Positions 33,828-41,351 of a stretch of DNA of 64,000 nucleotides are shown here, one piece after another. Below the pieces are notes generated by a model. It worked only from the letters and a program-made list of their open reading frames with translations, had not been told where the DNA came from and made no database searches. Source of the DNA: JADZAI01 sp046348585 (GTDB taxonomy: Bacteria > Pseudomonadota > Alphaproteobacteria > Micropepsales > Micropepsaceae); contig JAXMDZ010000002.1 in NCBI GenBank assembly GCA_046348585.1, positions 62,001-126,000 on the forward strand, in the 5' to 3' direction. Position numbers and translations under genes: made by a program. Position 1 is the stretch's first letter. Every line of letters begins with the position of its first letter.

Positions 33828-34838
33828 ATGACCGTCAACCGCCAGTGGAGATTGAAGAAACGCCCGGTGGGCGACGTCGCGCCGGGCGATCTGGAACTCG
33901 TCAGCGGGCCGGTTCCGGTTCCCGGTCCCGGCCAGGCGCTGGTCCGCAACATCTATCTCTCGCTCGATCCGACCAACCGGATCTGGATGAGCGACATGGA
34001 CCAGTACATGCCTCCGGTCGAGATCGGCGACGTGATGCGCGGCGGCACGATCGGCGTGGTCGAGGCCTCCAACAATCCTGACCTGAAAGTCGGCGACATC
34101 GTGCAGCCGATGGACATGGGCTGGCAGGACTATGTGGTGACCGGCGCGGCGCAGAAGCTGATCGTGACGCCGCAGACGCCGATCCTCGCCTATATGAGCG
34201 CGCTGGGCATGACCGGCGTCACCGCCTATTTCGGCCTGCTCGACATCGGCAAGCCGAAGCCCGGCGAGACCGTGGTGGTTTCGGCCGCCGCGGGCGCGGT
34301 CGGCTCGATCGTCGGGCAGATCGCCAAGCTGAAAGGCTGCCGCGTGGTCGGCCTTGCGGGCTCGGACGACAAGTGCCGCTGGGTGGTGGACGATCTCGGC
34401 TTCGACGCCTGCATCAACTACCGCAAGGAAAACGTGCTGGAGGCGCTGCGCCGCGCGTGCCCCAAGGGGATCGACGTCTATTTCGAGAACGTGGGCGGCG
34501 AGATCCTCGACGCCGTGCTGACGCTGATCAATCTGGAGGCGCGCATTCCGCTGTGCGGCCTCATCTCCAGCTACAACGCCGACGGCCCGGTGCCCGGGCC
34601 TTACATGTTCCGCAACGTGCTGATGAAGCGCGCGCTGATCAAAGGCTTCATCGTGATCGACTATTTCCCGCGCATCGGCGAGTTCATGCAGGACATGCCG
34701 GGCTGGGTCGCCTCGGGCAAGGTCAAGTGGCGGGTCGACGTGGCGCAGGGGCTGGAGAACGCCCCGACCGCCCTGCAGAAGCTCTTCACCGGCGGCAATA
34801 CCGGCAAGCTGGTCGTGCAGGTCGGGCCCGAACCGTGA
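33828..34838 (+). CDS. NADP-dependent zinc-free MDR oxidoreductase (CurA/leukotriene B4 dehydrogenase type)
   Basis: A 336-residue medium-chain reductase. The ATG at 33828 follows GGGGAAG. The N-terminus RQWRLKKRPVGDVAPGDLELV and YLSLDPTNRIWMSD are typical of NADPH-dependent double-bond reductases. The nucleotide-binding region is VVVSAAAGAVGSIVGQIAKLKG, followed by DVYFENVGGEILD. Zinc ligands are absent. It reduces alpha,beta-unsaturated carbonyls; the physiological substrate is unknown. The stop overlaps the next gene's GTG. Confidence 0.92.
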   Translation: MTVNRQWRLKKRPVGDVAPGDLELVSGPVPVPGPGQALVRNIYLSLDPTNRIWMSDMDQYMPPVEIGDVMRGGTIGVVEASNNPDLKVGDIVQPMDMGWQDYVVTGAAQKLIVTPQTPILAYMSALGMTGVTAYFGLLDIGKPKPGETVVVSAAAGAVGSIVGQIAKLKGCRVVGLAGSDDKCRWVVDDLGFDACINYRKENVLEALRRACPKGIDVYFENVGGEILDAVLTLINLEARIPLCGLISSYNADGPVPGPYMFRNVLMKRALIKGFIVIDYFPRIGEFMQDMPGWVASGKVKWRVDVAQGLENAPTALQKLFTGGNTGKLVVQVGPEP

Positions 34839-35299
34839 CACGCGCGAAGGCAGGCGCGGCGGCGAAGCCGCGCCGCATCGGCAGCTACCGGATCGGCCTC
34901 GAGGCCGGGCCGCTCGCCCCCGTGAAGAAGGCGATCGGCAAGGGACTGACCGAACACAACCTCGCCGCCACCGGCCCCTACCGCGCGTCCGGCTATGTGG
35001 TCGGGGTGCGCGACACGAAGGGCGAATTGCGCGGCGGCTTCTGGGTGGAGGTCTATTACGAGAGCGCCTTCCTGAAATGGGCCTGGGTGGACCCCAGGCT
35101 CCAGCGCAAGGGAATCGGCCGGGCGCTGATGGCGGCGGCCGAGGAGGAGGCGCGGGCCCGGGGGGCGCTCAATCTGTGGCTCGACACGTTCAGTTTTCAG
35201 GCGCGGCCGTTTTATGAAAAACTCGGCTACACTGTATTCGGGACATTGAAGATGGGGCGCGCCGGGGTGGAGCGTTACTTCCTGTCCAAGGACCTTTGA
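34835..35299 (+). CDS. GNAT family N-acetyltransferase
   Basis: A 154-residue protein beginning at GTG 34835, overlapping the previous stop as GTGA. The acetyl-CoA site is VDPRLQRKGIGRALMAAAEEEA (Q-x-x-G-x-G/A pattern), followed by NLWLDTFSFQARPFYEKLGYTVFGTL. The acceptor is unknown. It ends 4 bases before the next cyclase gene, so four consecutive plus-strand genes from 33828 to 36994 are closely spaced. Confidence 0.85.
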   Translation: MTRAKAGAAAKPRRIGSYRIGLEAGPLAPVKKAIGKGLTEHNLAATGPYRASGYVVGVRDTKGELRGGFWVEVYYESAFLKWAWVDPRLQRKGIGRALMAAAEEEARARGALNLWLDTFSFQARPFYEKLGYTVFGTLKMGRAGVERYFLSKDL

Positions 35300-35303
35300 G
35301 CGC

Positions 35304-36590
35304 ATGCGCCTGTCGGCTGTCGGCTTCCGCGACAAGGCGACGGAGGACCGCTTTCAGGCGGCCTTCGACGCCGATCTGCGCGTGCTGACGCGCGGCACCT
35401 CGTCGATCCTGGTGGTGCTGGCCGCCATCGCGGCGTTCGCGCATGGCGAGGGCGCGACGGCGTTCGGCTATTCGTCCGCGACGATCTCGACGGCCGTGAC
35501 GCTGCCGCTGTGCATGCTGGCGGTCGTCGAGACGCTGATTCCGATGCCCCCGGTGCTGCGTCAGGGGCTGGCGGGGCTGACGCTGGCCGCCGCCTTCGCC
35601 AGCGCCGCGGCGGCCTTTTCCTATCTCATCGCCCGGCCGGACGGCGCGGGCCTGTTCGCGGCGCCGCTGGCGGTGGTGATGACCGGCATCGTCGCGGCGG
35701 GCGGCTTCACGGCGCTGGTCGCGGCGCTCGTGGGCGCGCTGCTCGCCGCCGCGCCGCTGGCGCTGATCCGCAATGGCGGCGGCGGCGAAGCGGCGGCCGT
35801 CGCGCTGATCGCCTTCGCCCTCGCCTGGATGATCGGGGCCTCGATCGCGCTGCTGGTCGAGCGGCTGAAGCGGGCGCAGTTCGTCGCCGAGGGCGCGGCG
35901 CAGGTCGAGGCGTCGAAGGCCGGGGCGCTGGTGTCGGCCATGCTGCCCGAGTTCGCCGCCGTGCGCCTGAAAGCCGGCGAGCAGCGCGTCGCGCAATCGT
36001 TCCAGAATATCGGCGTGCTCTTCGCCGATCTCGCCGGCTTCACGCAGATGTCGGGCCGGCTGGGCGCGTCGAAGACCGTGGCGGTGCTCGACGACATCTT
36101 CACCGCCTTCGACGACGCCGCCGCCCGGCACGGGCTGGAACGCGTCAAGACGATGGGCGACGGCTACATGGCGGTCGCCAACAAGAACCGCACCGCGCCG
36201 AACGATCTGCGCCCGCTCGCCGATTTCGCGCTGGAGATCCAGTCGATCGCCACGGATGCGGCGGCGCGCCACGGGCTGGCGCTGGGCCTGAGGGTCGGCA
36301 TCCATTGCGGTCCGGCGATCGGCGGGGTGATCGGCCGCCACCGGCCGCAGTTCGACTATTGGGGCGAGACCATCAACATCGCCAGCCGCCTGGAGGGCCA
36401 GGGCAAGACCGGCGACATCATCGTCTCGCCGCAGGTCCATGCGCGGCTGCGCCTGACCCATGCCTTCGCCCCCGGCGGCTCGGCGACGCTGAAAGGCGTC
36501 GGCGCCATCGACATCCACAAGCTGACCGGCCGCGCCGACCCGAACGCCCACACCCAGCCCGCGCCGCAGGCCCAGCAGACGCAGGCCTGA
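35304..36590 (+). CDS. Membrane-anchored class III adenylate cyclase
   Basis: A 428-residue protein. About six membrane helices span residues 30-190. A connecting helix leads into a catalytic domain from about residue 225. Catalytic residues are intact: metal Asp in VLFADLAGFTQMSG and VKTMGDGYMAVA, the purine-site Lys in VKTMGDG, Asp in QFDYWGE, and Asn/Arg in INIASRLEG. These indicate ATP as substrate. The C-terminal tail is Gln/Pro/Ala-rich. It is the second cyclase in 7 kb. Confidence 0.92.
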   Translation: MRLSAVGFRDKATEDRFQAAFDADLRVLTRGTSSILVVLAAIAAFAHGEGATAFGYSSATISTAVTLPLCMLAVVETLIPMPPVLRQGLAGLTLAAAFASAAAAFSYLIARPDGAGLFAAPLAVVMTGIVAAGGFTALVAALVGALLAAAPLALIRNGGGGEAAAVALIAFALAWMIGASIALLVERLKRAQFVAEGAAQVEASKAGALVSAMLPEFAAVRLKAGEQRVAQSFQNIGVLFADLAGFTQMSGRLGASKTVAVLDDIFTAFDDAAARHGLERVKTMGDGYMAVANKNRTAPNDLRPLADFALEIQSIATDAAARHGLALGLRVGIHCGPAIGGVIGRHRPQFDYWGETINIASRLEGQGKTGDIIVSPQVHARLRLTHAFAPGGSATLKGVGAIDIHKLTGRADPNAHTQPAPQAQQTQA

Positions 36591-36628
36591 ACCCGCCCTT
36601 CCCGATCCGTCGAACCCGGAGCACTACG

Positions 36629-36994
36629 ATGAGCGACACTTTCTGGACCCGCCTGTTCCTGGTGGCCGGCATCTATAACCTCCTCGCCGGACTGCCGCTG
36701 CTATTCGCGCCGTCGGCCCTCGCCGTTACGGCGGCCGGCGATTTCCTGTTCCTGCGGATGACCGGCGCGCTCGTCGTCACGTTCGGCATCGGCTATTTCA
36801 TGGTGGCGTCCGATCTGGTGCGCCATCGCAGCATCGCGGTGCTGGGAACGATCGGGAAGCTGGCGGCGTTCGCCCTGCTCGCGATCTACATGGTCAGGGG
36901 CGCGATCCCGTTCCGCCTGTTCCTGATCGGCGTCGGCGACCTGATCTTCGCCGTCTTCTTCATCCGCTATCTCCAGACCTTCGCGGCGCGCTGA
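36629..36994 (+). CDS. Small four-helix membrane protein
   Basis: A 121-residue protein with four hydrophobic segments near residues 8-30, 40-60, 68-88 and 92-115. Start codon ATG 36629 follows CCGGAGCACTACG. There are few charged loops and no known motif beyond LFLVAGIYNLLAGLPLLFAP, which is common in small uncharacterised membrane proteins. It lies 38 bases after the cyclase. Confidence 0.7.
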   Translation: MSDTFWTRLFLVAGIYNLLAGLPLLFAPSALAVTAAGDFLFLRMTGALVVTFGIGYFMVASDLVRHRSIAVLGTIGKLAAFALLAIYMVRGAIPFRLFLIGVGDLIFAVFFIRYLQTFAAR

Positions 36995-37015
36995 CGCGCC
37001 GCTCCGCCGGTCCGT

Positions 37016-37040
37016 AGCGGCGGCCGCAAAGGCCGCCGCT
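37016..37040 (+). terminator. Strong hairpin, possible terminator
   Basis: AGCGGCGGCC (37016-37025) and GGCCGCCGCT (37031-37040) form a perfect 10-bp stem around GCAAA, between the small membrane protein and the TetR gene. No T-run follows, so termination efficiency is uncertain. Confidence 0.4.
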
Positions 37041-37055
37041 TGACCGGCGCGCCCA

Positions 37056-37080
37056 TTCGTGTCATATTCACTGACATGAA
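37056..37080. promoter_or_regulatory. Likely TetR operator overlapping the regulator's own start codon
   Basis: TTCGTGTCA and TGACATGAA flank seven bases and are complementary at 8 of 9 positions, giving a 25-bp operator-like palindrome centred at 37068. The ATG of the TetR gene (37076) lies inside the right arm. Binding there would block its transcription or translation directly. Confidence 0.55.
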
Positions 37081-37726
37081 TACAGAACCGCTGACATCCG
37101 GCTACGACAGCCCTCTGCGCGCCGCGCAGAAGGAGGAGACCCGCCGCCGCATCCTCGACGCCGCCGGGCGGCTGATCGAGACGCAGAGCCCGGCGGGACT
37201 TTCGTTCGGCGCGATCGCCCGCGAGGCCGGGGTGCAGGAGCGCACCGTCTATCGCCACTTCCCGACCAAGGACGCGCTGATGGCGGCGCTGTGGCAGTGG
37301 CTGGACCCGCGCATCGGCGCGCGCTCGTTCCCGGCCTCGGAGGCCGACCTCGTCGCCCTGCCCCTGTCGGTCTTTCCCGCCTTCGACGAACACGAGCACC
37401 TGGTGCGCGCCATGTGGACGACGCCGCAGGGGCGTGACATCCGCCTCGCCGCCAATCCGAAGCGCAAGGCGGCGATGCGCGCCGCGGTGGCGGCGGCGGT
37501 CGAGGGCCTTGCCCCCGGCGAGGCGGCGGCGATCACCGCGGCGGCGCAGCTTCTCTATTCCGCCGCCGCCTGGATGACGATGAAGGACTATTGGGGGATG
37601 GACGGGACGGCGGCCGGAAGGGCCTCGTCGCTGGCCCTCTCGCTGCTGCTGAAGGGGGCGCGCGACCGCGCCGCCGCATCGGCCGCCGCACCGCGGCGGC
37701 CCCGCAAGACCGGAGACGCCACATGA
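37076..37726 (+). CDS. TetR family transcriptional regulator
   Basis: A 216-residue regulator. The N-terminal HTH (about residues 20-65) reads KEETRRRILDAAGRLIETQSPAG, LSFGAIAREAGVQERTVYRHFPTKDALMAAL. The C-terminal ligand domain is all-helical and ends in a disordered basic tail. ATG 37076 lies inside a palindrome, indicating autoregulation. The next gene starts within its stop (ATGA at 37723), so the regulator and that gene form an operon. Confidence 0.9.
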   Translation: MNTEPLTSGYDSPLRAAQKEETRRRILDAAGRLIETQSPAGLSFGAIAREAGVQERTVYRHFPTKDALMAALWQWLDPRIGARSFPASEADLVALPLSVFPAFDEHEHLVRAMWTTPQGRDIRLAANPKRKAAMRAAVAAAVEGLAPGEAAAITAAAQLLYSAAAWMTMKDYWGMDGTAAGRASSLALSLLLKGARDRAAASAAAPRRPRKTGDAT

Positions 37727-38202
37727 TCCTGCATGCTTCCGTGCCCGCCGACGAGCCCGAGCGCGTCGCCCGCGTGATCGCCGAATTGTGGAACGGGGAG
37801 GCGGTGCCCTTCCCGCCGGTGGAGCGCACCTGGATGGCCATCGCCCATGACGGGCGCGGCTGCGAGATCGAGGTCAGCCCGCGCGACCTCGCCTTCCTGC
37901 CCGGTCCCGCCGAGATCGCCTGCGCCGCGCAGCCGGAGACGCCGCGCCATTCCTCGTCGCATCTTCTGGTCGCCTCGCCGCTGGAGGCGGAGGCCGTGCT
38001 GGCGATCGGGGCGCGCGAGGGCTGGGCGACGCGGGTGTGCCGTCGCGGCGGGCCGGACCCGATGGGCTTCGACCTGATCGAGATGTGGCTGGAAAACGCC
38101 TACATGCTGGAGATCGCGCCCAAGGGCTGGGCGGAGCGCTATGTCGCCTTCATGACCGGCGCGCCCGCGCGGGTCCTGTTCGGCTTCAGCCGAGCCGCTT
38201 GA
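37723..38202 (+). CDS. VOC-like conserved hypothetical protein
   Basis: A 159-residue protein, translationally coupled to the TetR gene. The sequence MILHASVPADEPERVARVIAELWNGEAVPFPP and the paired beta-alpha-beta halves suggest a VOC (glyoxalase) fold, but the usual metal ligands are not clear. A His pair in RHSSSHLLVASPL and the WLENAYMLEIAP segment are notable. Its end overlaps the convergent acetyltransferase by 17 bases. Confidence 0.65.
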   Translation: MILHASVPADEPERVARVIAELWNGEAVPFPPVERTWMAIAHDGRGCEIEVSPRDLAFLPGPAEIACAAQPETPRHSSSHLLVASPLEAEAVLAIGAREGWATRVCRRGGPDPMGFDLIEMWLENAYMLEIAPKGWAERYVAFMTGAPARVLFGFSRAA

Positions 38203-38713
38203 TCATCAGGAAGCGGCGCGAGCAGTCGAAGGCGCTGTCGAGCTGGTTGCGCCAGATGGCGTGGTGGCCTTCGCCCCATTCGTGTTCGGGATAGTGGACG
38301 AAGCCGAGCCGCGCATAGAACGGGGCGTTCCACGGCACGTCGACGAAGGTGGCGAGCGTCATGGCGGGCATCCCCTGCCCGCGCGCCCAGGCCTCGCCGG
38401 CCGCGATGAGGCGGCGGCCGAGCCCCCGCCCGCCGTGATCGGGATGGACATCGAGTTCGCAGAGATGGGCGAGGCCGTCGAACGGCCAGAAGGCGGCAAA
38501 GCCCACGACCTTGCCGTCCGGCGCGACGGCGACGAGGAGATTGCCTTCCTCGGCGTGTCCGGCGGCGTGGCCCCTCATATAGGGGTCGTCGGCGGTGATT
38601 TCGGCGACATCGGCCATGCCGATCGCCGCAAAACGCGAGGCGGCCGCGATCTCGACCGCCTCGCATTGCGCCGCGTCGGCCAGCGACGCGGCGCGGATGA
38701 CGTAATCCGTCAG
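38186..38713 (-). CDS. GNAT family N-acetyltransferase with a probable CTG start
   Basis: The GNAT fold is evident in VAVAPDGKVVGFAAFWPFDGLAHLCELDVHPDHGGRGLGRRLIAAGEAWA and NAPFYARLGF. The homologous region must begin near YVIRAASLADAAQC, yet no ATG, GTG or TTG lies in frame there. The only start-like codon is CTG at 38713, which overlaps the thiolase stop as CTGA; this gives 175 residues. The first internal ATG would lose about 30 residues of the fold. The start is therefore inferred. It is downstream of and coupled to the thiolase. Confidence 0.75.
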   Translation of the reverse strand: MTDYVIRAASLADAAQCEAVEIAAASRFAAIGMADVAEITADDPYMRGHAAGHAEEGNLLVAVAPDGKVVGFAAFWPFDGLAHLCELDVHPDHGGRGLGRRLIAAGEAWARGQGMPAMTLATFVDVPWNAPFYARLGFVHYPEHEWGEGHHAIWRNQLDSAFDCSRRFLMIKRLG

Positions 38714-39921
38714 TTGAAGAACTCGAACAGGCCGGCCGCACCCATGCCGCCGCCGATGCACATCGTCACGACGCCGTACTTGGCGTTCTTGCGGCGCTGG
38801 GCTTCGAGCATGATGTGGCCGGTGAGGCGCGCGCCCGTCATGCCGAACGGGTGGCCGATCGAGATCGAGCCGCCGTTGACGTTCAGCTTGGCGGGGTCGA
38901 TGCCGACGCGGTCGGCGCAGTAGAGCGCCTGGCTGGCGAAGGCCTCGTTCAGCTCCCACAGGTCGATGTCGTCGACCTTGAGGCCGTGGCGCGAGAGCAG
39001 GCGCGGGATCGCGAAGACCGGGCCGATGCCCATTTCGTCGGGCTCGCAGCCGGCGACCGCGAAGCCGCGGAAGACGCCCAGCGGCTTGAGGCCGCGGCGG
39101 GCGGCTTCCTTCGCCTCCATCAGCAGCACGGCGGCGGCGCCGTCCGAGAGCTGCGAGGCGTTGCCGGCGGTGACGTACTTGCCTTCCTTGACCTTCTGGC
39201 CGTCCTTGAAGACCGGCGGCAGGGACTTGAGGCCCTCCAGCGTCGTCTCGGGACGGTTGCACTCGTCCTTGGTGACGACGTAGTCGACCGATTTGGTTTC
39301 CTTGGTCTCCTTGTCGACGACGATCATCTTCGTCTCCATCGGGACGATCTCGTTGTCGAACTTGCCGGCCTGCTGGGCGGCGGCGGTGCGCTTCTGGCTC
39401 TCCAGGCTGAACTCGTCCTGGCGGTCGCGGCTGATGCCGTAGCGCTCGGCGACGATCTCGGCGGTCTCGATCATCGCCATCCACAGCGCCGGCATGCGCT
39501 TGAGCAGCTGCTCCTCGGTGATGCGGTGGCGGTTCTGCTTGCCCGAAAGCTGGTTCAGCGAGATCGACTCGACGCCCGCGCCGATGGCGATGTCGGTGCC
39601 GTCGGTAATGATCTGCTGCGCGGCCATGGCGACCGTCTGGAGGCCCGACGAGCAGAAGCGGTTGACCGTGACGCCCGAGGTCGTCACCGGGCAGCCCGCC
39701 CACATCGCCGCCAGGCGGCCGATATTGCTGCCGGTCGCGCCTTCGGGGGCGCCGCAGCCCATATAGACGTCCTCCACGTCGCCCGGTTCGAGCCCGGCGC
39801 GGGCGATCGCGTGCTTGATGGCGTGACCCGCCATCGCGGCGCCGTGGGTGTCGTTGAACCCGCCGCGCCCGGCCTTGGCGAGGCCCGTGCGGGCGGTGGA
39901 AACGATGACGGCTTCACGCAT
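38710..39921 (-). CDS. Acetyl-CoA acyltransferase (thiolase)
   Basis: A 403-residue thiolase. Nucleophile Cys in VNRFCSSGLQT, LNEAFASQALYC, the His site in NVNGGSISIGHPFGMTGARL, and the second Cys in MCIGGGMGAAGLFE are all intact. It acts in fatty-acid beta-oxidation or acetoacetyl-CoA metabolism; a degradative role is more likely because no polyhydroxyalkanoate genes are adjacent. A short inverted repeat lies 60 bases upstream. Confidence 0.94.
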   Translation of the reverse strand: MREAVIVSTARTGLAKAGRGGFNDTHGAAMAGHAIKHAIARAGLEPGDVEDVYMGCGAPEGATGSNIGRLAAMWAGCPVTTSGVTVNRFCSSGLQTVAMAAQQIITDGTDIAIGAGVESISLNQLSGKQNRHRITEEQLLKRMPALWMAMIETAEIVAERYGISRDRQDEFSLESQKRTAAAQQAGKFDNEIVPMETKMIVVDKETKETKSVDYVVTKDECNRPETTLEGLKSLPPVFKDGQKVKEGKYVTAGNASQLSDGAAAVLLMEAKEAARRGLKPLGVFRGFAVAGCEPDEMGIGPVFAIPRLLSRHGLKVDDIDLWELNEAFASQALYCADRVGIDPAKLNVNGGSISIGHPFGMTGARLTGHIMLEAQRRKNAKYGVVTMCIGGGMGAAGLFEFFN

Positions 39922-39981
39922 GGCGGGTCTCTCCCCTTTGATTGTGGGCGCGTTTTACGCGCTGGCGGCGGCTTTGGCGAG

Positions 39982-39996
39982 ACTGACGCAATGTCA
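39982..39996. promoter_or_regulatory. Short inverted repeat upstream of thiolase
   Basis: CTGAC-GCAAT-GTCAG, perfect 5-bp arms, lies 61-75 bases before the thiolase ATG and just beyond the nhaA stop. The form is compatible with a TetR or GntR operator but is short enough to arise by chance. Confidence 0.3.
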
Positions 39997-40012
39997 GCCG
40001 GGCCGGGGGCCG

Positions 40013-41215
40013 TCAGTCCGCCGGATCGGCGGCGGGCTCGGGCGGGCGCTTCTGGAGACGCAGGACGAGGAAGCCGAGGAGGCCGGCGATCAGCGAGCCG
40101 CCGAGGATGCCGAGCTTCGCCTCGTCCTGGAGGGCGGGCGCGCCGGCGAAGGCGAGGAGGCTGACGAAGAGGCTCATGGTGAAGCCGATGCCGCAGAGCA
40201 ACGCAACGCCCAGAAGCTGCGCCCAGCTCGCGTGCAGCGGCATGTCGGCGAGGCGCAGGCGGATCGTCAGCGCCGCGAAGCCGAAGACGCCCACGAGCTT
40301 GCCCGCGACGAGGCCGATGGCGACGCCGAGGGTCAGCGGGTCGACGAAGGCCGAGGCCGGGATGTCGACGAGCCTGACGCCGGCATTGGCGAAGCCGAAG
40401 ACCGGCACGATGATGAAGGGGACGAGGCTGTGCAGCGCGTGCTCCAGCCGGTGCAGCGGCGAGGCCTCGATGTCGTCGCTGTGGCCGGGCTTCATGCGCA
40501 GCGGGATAGTCATCGCCAGCGCGACGCCGGCGATGGTCGCGTGGACGCCGGCTTTGAGGACGCAGAACCAGAGCAGCGCGCCGAGCAGAAGATAGGCCCA
40601 GAGCTTCAGCACGCCGAAGCGGTTGAGGGCGATCAGCGCCGCCAGCACCGCCGCCGCCGCGCCGAGGAAGGCGAGCGAGATGCCGCTGGTGTAGAAGACG
40701 GCGATGATGACGACCGCGCCGAGGTCGTCGATGATCGCAAGCGCCGTCAGGAAAACCTTGAGCGAGACCGGCACGCGGCTGCCGAGCAGCGCCAGCACGC
40801 CGAGCGCGAAGGCGATGTCGGTGGCGGTCGGGATCGCCCAGCCGCCGAGCGTTTCGGGGTGGGCGCGGTTGAAGGCGACATAGATGAGGGCGGGAACCAT
40901 CATGCCGCCCGCCGCCGAGACGCCCGGCAGGATGCGGCGCGGCCAGGTCGAGAGCTGGCCGTCGACGAACTCGCGTTTGATTTCGAGGCCGACCAGCAGG
41001 AAGAACACCGCCATCAGCGCGTCGTTGATCCAGTGTTCGACGCTCAAGGGGCCGAGATGGGCCTCCAGCGCCTCGAAATACCAGTGGGCGAGCGGGGAGT
41101 TGGCGACGATCAGCGCCGCCGCCGCCGCCGCCATCAGCACGATGCCGCCCGCCGCCTCGCCTTCCATGAACTCGCGCAACAGCGAGCGGGGCTTGTCGGG
41201 GTGAGCGGGCGTCAT
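40013..41215 (-). CDS. nhaA: NhaA-type sodium/proton antiporter
   Basis: A 400-residue membrane antiporter exchanging cytoplasmic Na+ or Li+ for H+. IVANSPLAHWYFEAL and VGLEIKREFVDGQLS (loop of helix 2) are diagnostic. The paired transport Asp residues are in LTALAIIDDLGAVVIIA. Eleven to twelve helices are visible. The ATG at 41215 follows AGGAGAAATCGTCC. The 5' leader contains strong hairpins. Confidence 0.95.
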   Translation of the reverse strand: MTPAHPDKPRSLLREFMEGEAAGGIVLMAAAAAALIVANSPLAHWYFEALEAHLGPLSVEHWINDALMAVFFLLVGLEIKREFVDGQLSTWPRRILPGVSAAGGMMVPALIYVAFNRAHPETLGGWAIPTATDIAFALGVLALLGSRVPVSLKVFLTALAIIDDLGAVVIIAVFYTSGISLAFLGAAAAVLAALIALNRFGVLKLWAYLLLGALLWFCVLKAGVHATIAGVALAMTIPLRMKPGHSDDIEASPLHRLEHALHSLVPFIIVPVFGFANAGVRLVDIPASAFVDPLTLGVAIGLVAGKLVGVFGFAALTIRLRLADMPLHASWAQLLGVALLCGIGFTMSLFVSLLAFAGAPALQDEAKLGILGGSLIAGLLGFLVLRLQKRPPEPAADPAD

Positions 41216-41273
41216 GGACGATTTCTCCTGGCGGCGTCGCGGGAACGCACGAAACGGGGGCCGGACACGATGA

Positions 41274-41328
41274 GGGCGCGCCGTCGCAGCGCGCCCCCTT
41301 CATTCTATCGACCCGCCGCGCGGCGGGT
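41274..41328. other. Two strong hairpins upstream of nhaA
   Basis: ACCCGCCGCGCGGCGGGT (41311-41328) is an 18-base perfect palindrome. GGGCGCGC (41274-41281) and GCGCGCCC (41289-41296) form an 8-bp stem with a 7-base loop. Both lie between the TonB receptor stop and the nhaA start, both on the minus strand. They may terminate the receptor transcript, or be part of the nhaA leader, for which cation-sensing RNAs are known in other bacteria. No T-run follows. Confidence 0.45.
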
Positions 41329-41351
41329 CCACCCCTGCCGGAGAGGAGAGG

